A DNA stretch of 15,383 bases, taken from assembly GCA_002437575.1 (NCBI GenBank), contig DJQK01000066.1:1-15383 (forward strand). Direction: 5' to 3'. The DNA is from Clostridiales bacterium UBA6388 (GTDB lineage Bacteria; Bacillota; Clostridia; Oscillospirales; Oscillospiraceae). Of the stretch, positions 14,781 to 15,383 are shown one piece after another; within the stretch, counting starts at the first letter, position 1, and every line of letters begins with the position of its first letter. Below the pieces are notes generated by a model. The model saw only the letters and a program-made list of their open reading frames with translations. It did not search any database and was not told the DNA's origin. The translations under genes and the position numbers were made by a program.

Positions 14781-14828
14781 GACAGCCGCAGAAAAATCCA
14801 TAGGCAGATGCACTAATGCGGGACATCC

Positions 14829-14857
14829 TTGAGATGTGGGGCTGCCAGAGGTATAAT
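14829..14857 (+). promoter_or_regulatory. Near-consensus plus-strand promoter
   Basis: TTGAGA (14829-14834) and a perfect TATAAT (14852-14857) are spaced by exactly 17 bases. Transcription should start near 14864 and run into a region with no intact gene. It is divergent to the SNF2-family gene. Confidence 0.65.
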
Positions 14858-14888
14858 ATAGGTGTAAGGTTTGTGTATCGTGCAATAA

Positions 14889-15083
14889 GATAAAGCCGTT
14901 TGGGACTATACAGAAAAGCTGCGGGAGCAATACACAGCCGAACTGAAAAAAGTCACACAGTTACAAAAACAGTGGGCATTGAGGAAACCAGTCCTCGACG
15001 CCCACTGTTTGACTTTGCAGAAAGAAATTTGGAGATTGGAGCAGGAGATTGACGAGTTGGTGATGGAGAAAATACAGATATAG
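14889..15083 (+). pseudogene. Start-less coiled-coil reading frame, probable gene remnant
   Basis: After an in-frame TAA at 14886-14888 the frame is open for 64 codons to TAG 15081-15083. Its translation has a Leu/Glu/Lys/Gln-rich coiled-coil character (DYTEKLREQYTAELKK, then LQKEIWRLEQEIDELV), unlike a random frame, but no credible start codon or ribosome site precedes it. It begins about 25 bases after the expected start of a strong promoter. The middle also forms the hairpin at 14967-15010. It could be the tail of a lost gene, perhaps from an element once inserted beside the tRNA, or a chance frame over a non-coding RNA. Not recognised. Confidence 0.35.
14967..15010. terminator. 19-bp hairpin, terminator-like on either strand
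   Basis: Arms 14967-14985 and 14992-15010 pair over 19 bp with one mismatch and one wobble around a 6-base loop; the 11-base outer part (AAACAGTGGGC with GCCCACTGTTT) is perfect. The minus strand continues into TTTTTG, a good terminator tail; the plus strand gives TTTGACTTT, a weaker one. Confidence 0.6.
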
Positions 15084-15132
15084 CAATGACAGCAGCCGAA
15101 CACTTATAGATCAATTACCAAATCAGGAAAAC

Positions 15133-15165
15133 AAAATCGTGACCCAACGAAGTGGTTACGATTTT
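15133..15165. terminator. Hairpin downstream of tRNA-Leu, possible backup terminator
   Basis: AAAATCGTGACC (15133-15144) pairs with GGTTACGATTTT (15154-15165) with one G-U wobble and a 9-base loop. On the minus strand the stem ends in TTTT and continues GTTTTCC, which fits a secondary terminator. Confidence 0.55.
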
Positions 15166-15193
15166 GAAGCGAGGAGCAGCAAAATGAGCGCGA

Positions 15194-15226
15194 GATGAGC
15201 TTTTATGAGAAACATAAAAGCTCGTC
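15194..15226. repeat. 14-bp hairpin overlapping the tRNA terminator
   Basis: GATGAGCTTTTATG (15194-15207) pairs with CATAAAAGCTCGTC (15213-15226), one wobble, loop AGAAA. Its right arm shares GCTCGTC with the neighbouring terminator stem, so the two structures exclude each other. Confidence 0.6.
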
Positions 15227-15254
15227 GCAAGCGATATGACGCTTGCGACGAGCT
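15219..15254 (-). terminator. tRNA-Leu terminator starting at the CCA end
   Basis: On the minus strand AGCTCGTCGCAAGCG (15254-15240 as read) pairs perfectly with CGCTTGCGACGAGCT (15233-15219) around a 6-base loop, followed by TTTATGTTT. The outermost pair uses the last A of the tRNA's encoded CCA, so the stem has no spacer from the tRNA. Confidence 0.8.
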
Positions 15255-15336
15255 GGTGCGCCCGACAGGACTTGAACCTGCACGCTTGCGCAATGGAACC
15301 TAAATCCATCGTGTCTGCCAATTCCACCACGGGCGC
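15254..15336 (-). tRNA. tRNA-Leu (anticodon UAG)
   Basis: An 83-base tRNA with encoded CCA. Acceptor stem GCGCCCG/CGGGCGC is perfect, discriminator base A. The anticodon arm is ATGGA-TTTAGGT-TCCAT with anticodon TAG, which reads CUN leucine codons. A long variable arm (TTGCGCAAGCG) marks a class II tRNA, and the T arm has GTTCAAGTC. The D arm carries the leucine-typical TGGCAGAC. A false protein frame lies over it (15115-15330). Confidence 0.97.
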
Positions 15337-15365
15337 AGATATGAGCGACAGGGAAATCCGCCGCT

Positions 15366-15371
15366 ATTTTA
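15366..15371 (-). promoter_or_regulatory. Possible -10 element of tRNA-Leu
   Basis: On the minus strand TAAAAT matches five of six consensus bases and lies about 30 bases upstream of the tRNA. The -35 would fall outside the window, so this cannot be confirmed here. Confidence 0.25.
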
Positions 15372-15383
15372 TTGTCCTCTGAT

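Noticed and set aside
14906..15103. Minus-strand frame rich in Cys, Phe and Ser, 65 codons
   Set aside because: No start signal and a composition typical of the reverse of a Lys/Glu-rich coiled-coil frame.
15115..15330. Minus-strand frame starting MVELADTMDLGS
   Set aside because: This is the well-known false protein translated from a leucine tRNA gene.

Overview
The window looks like chromosome of a GC-rich (roughly 58-62% by eye) anaerobic Firmicute of the class Clostridia, most likely an Oscillospiraceae-type gut bacterium. Pointers are the strong AGGAGG-type ribosome sites, short clostridial lipoprotein signals, SLH domains with the TRAQ variant, rho-independent terminators and codon use. 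The family-level placement is inference.

Left part (1-2151): the end of a TauE/SafE-type membrane permease runs into a two-gene DNA alkylation repair unit: an Ada-type methylphosphotriester sensor/AraC regulator and a separate O6-alkylguanine-DNA alkyltransferase, coupled by an ATGA overlap. These correspond to the two halves of E. coli Ada. They are followed by a non-coding stretch and an AT-rich patch holding a small lipoprotein gene broken by one in-frame stop codon.

Middle (2196-8154): a five-gene ABC importer operon of the peptide/nickel/opine (Opp/Dpp/Nik) class in the order lipoprotein binding protein, two ATPases, two permeases, closed by a strong bidirectional terminator. A cluster of palindromes lies upstream of it. 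A 158-bp giant hairpin plus an 11-bp perfect hairpin separate the binding-protein gene from the ATPases. This layout fits high expression of the binding protein relative to the membrane complex. The solute cannot be read from sequence.

Right part (8170-14691, minus strand): a TetR-family regulator and a large SLH-anchored surface protein with GLUG-like repeats are translationally coupled by an ATGA overlap, behind a good promoter with a possible autoregulatory operator. Upstream and separated by a terminator is a SWIM zinc-finger SNF2-family ATPase of 1053 residues.

Right edge (14692-15383): no intact protein gene. It holds a near-consensus plus-strand promoter leading into a short start-less coiled-coil frame and a 19-bp hairpin, then a series of hairpins downstream of a minus-strand tRNA-Leu(UAG). 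The terminator stem of the tRNA abuts its CCA end.

The best candidates for something undescribed are the giant intercistronic hairpin, the TetR-SLH coupled unit and the promoter/hairpin unit beside tRNA-Leu. I see no CRISPR array, intact mobile element or recognisable defence system.
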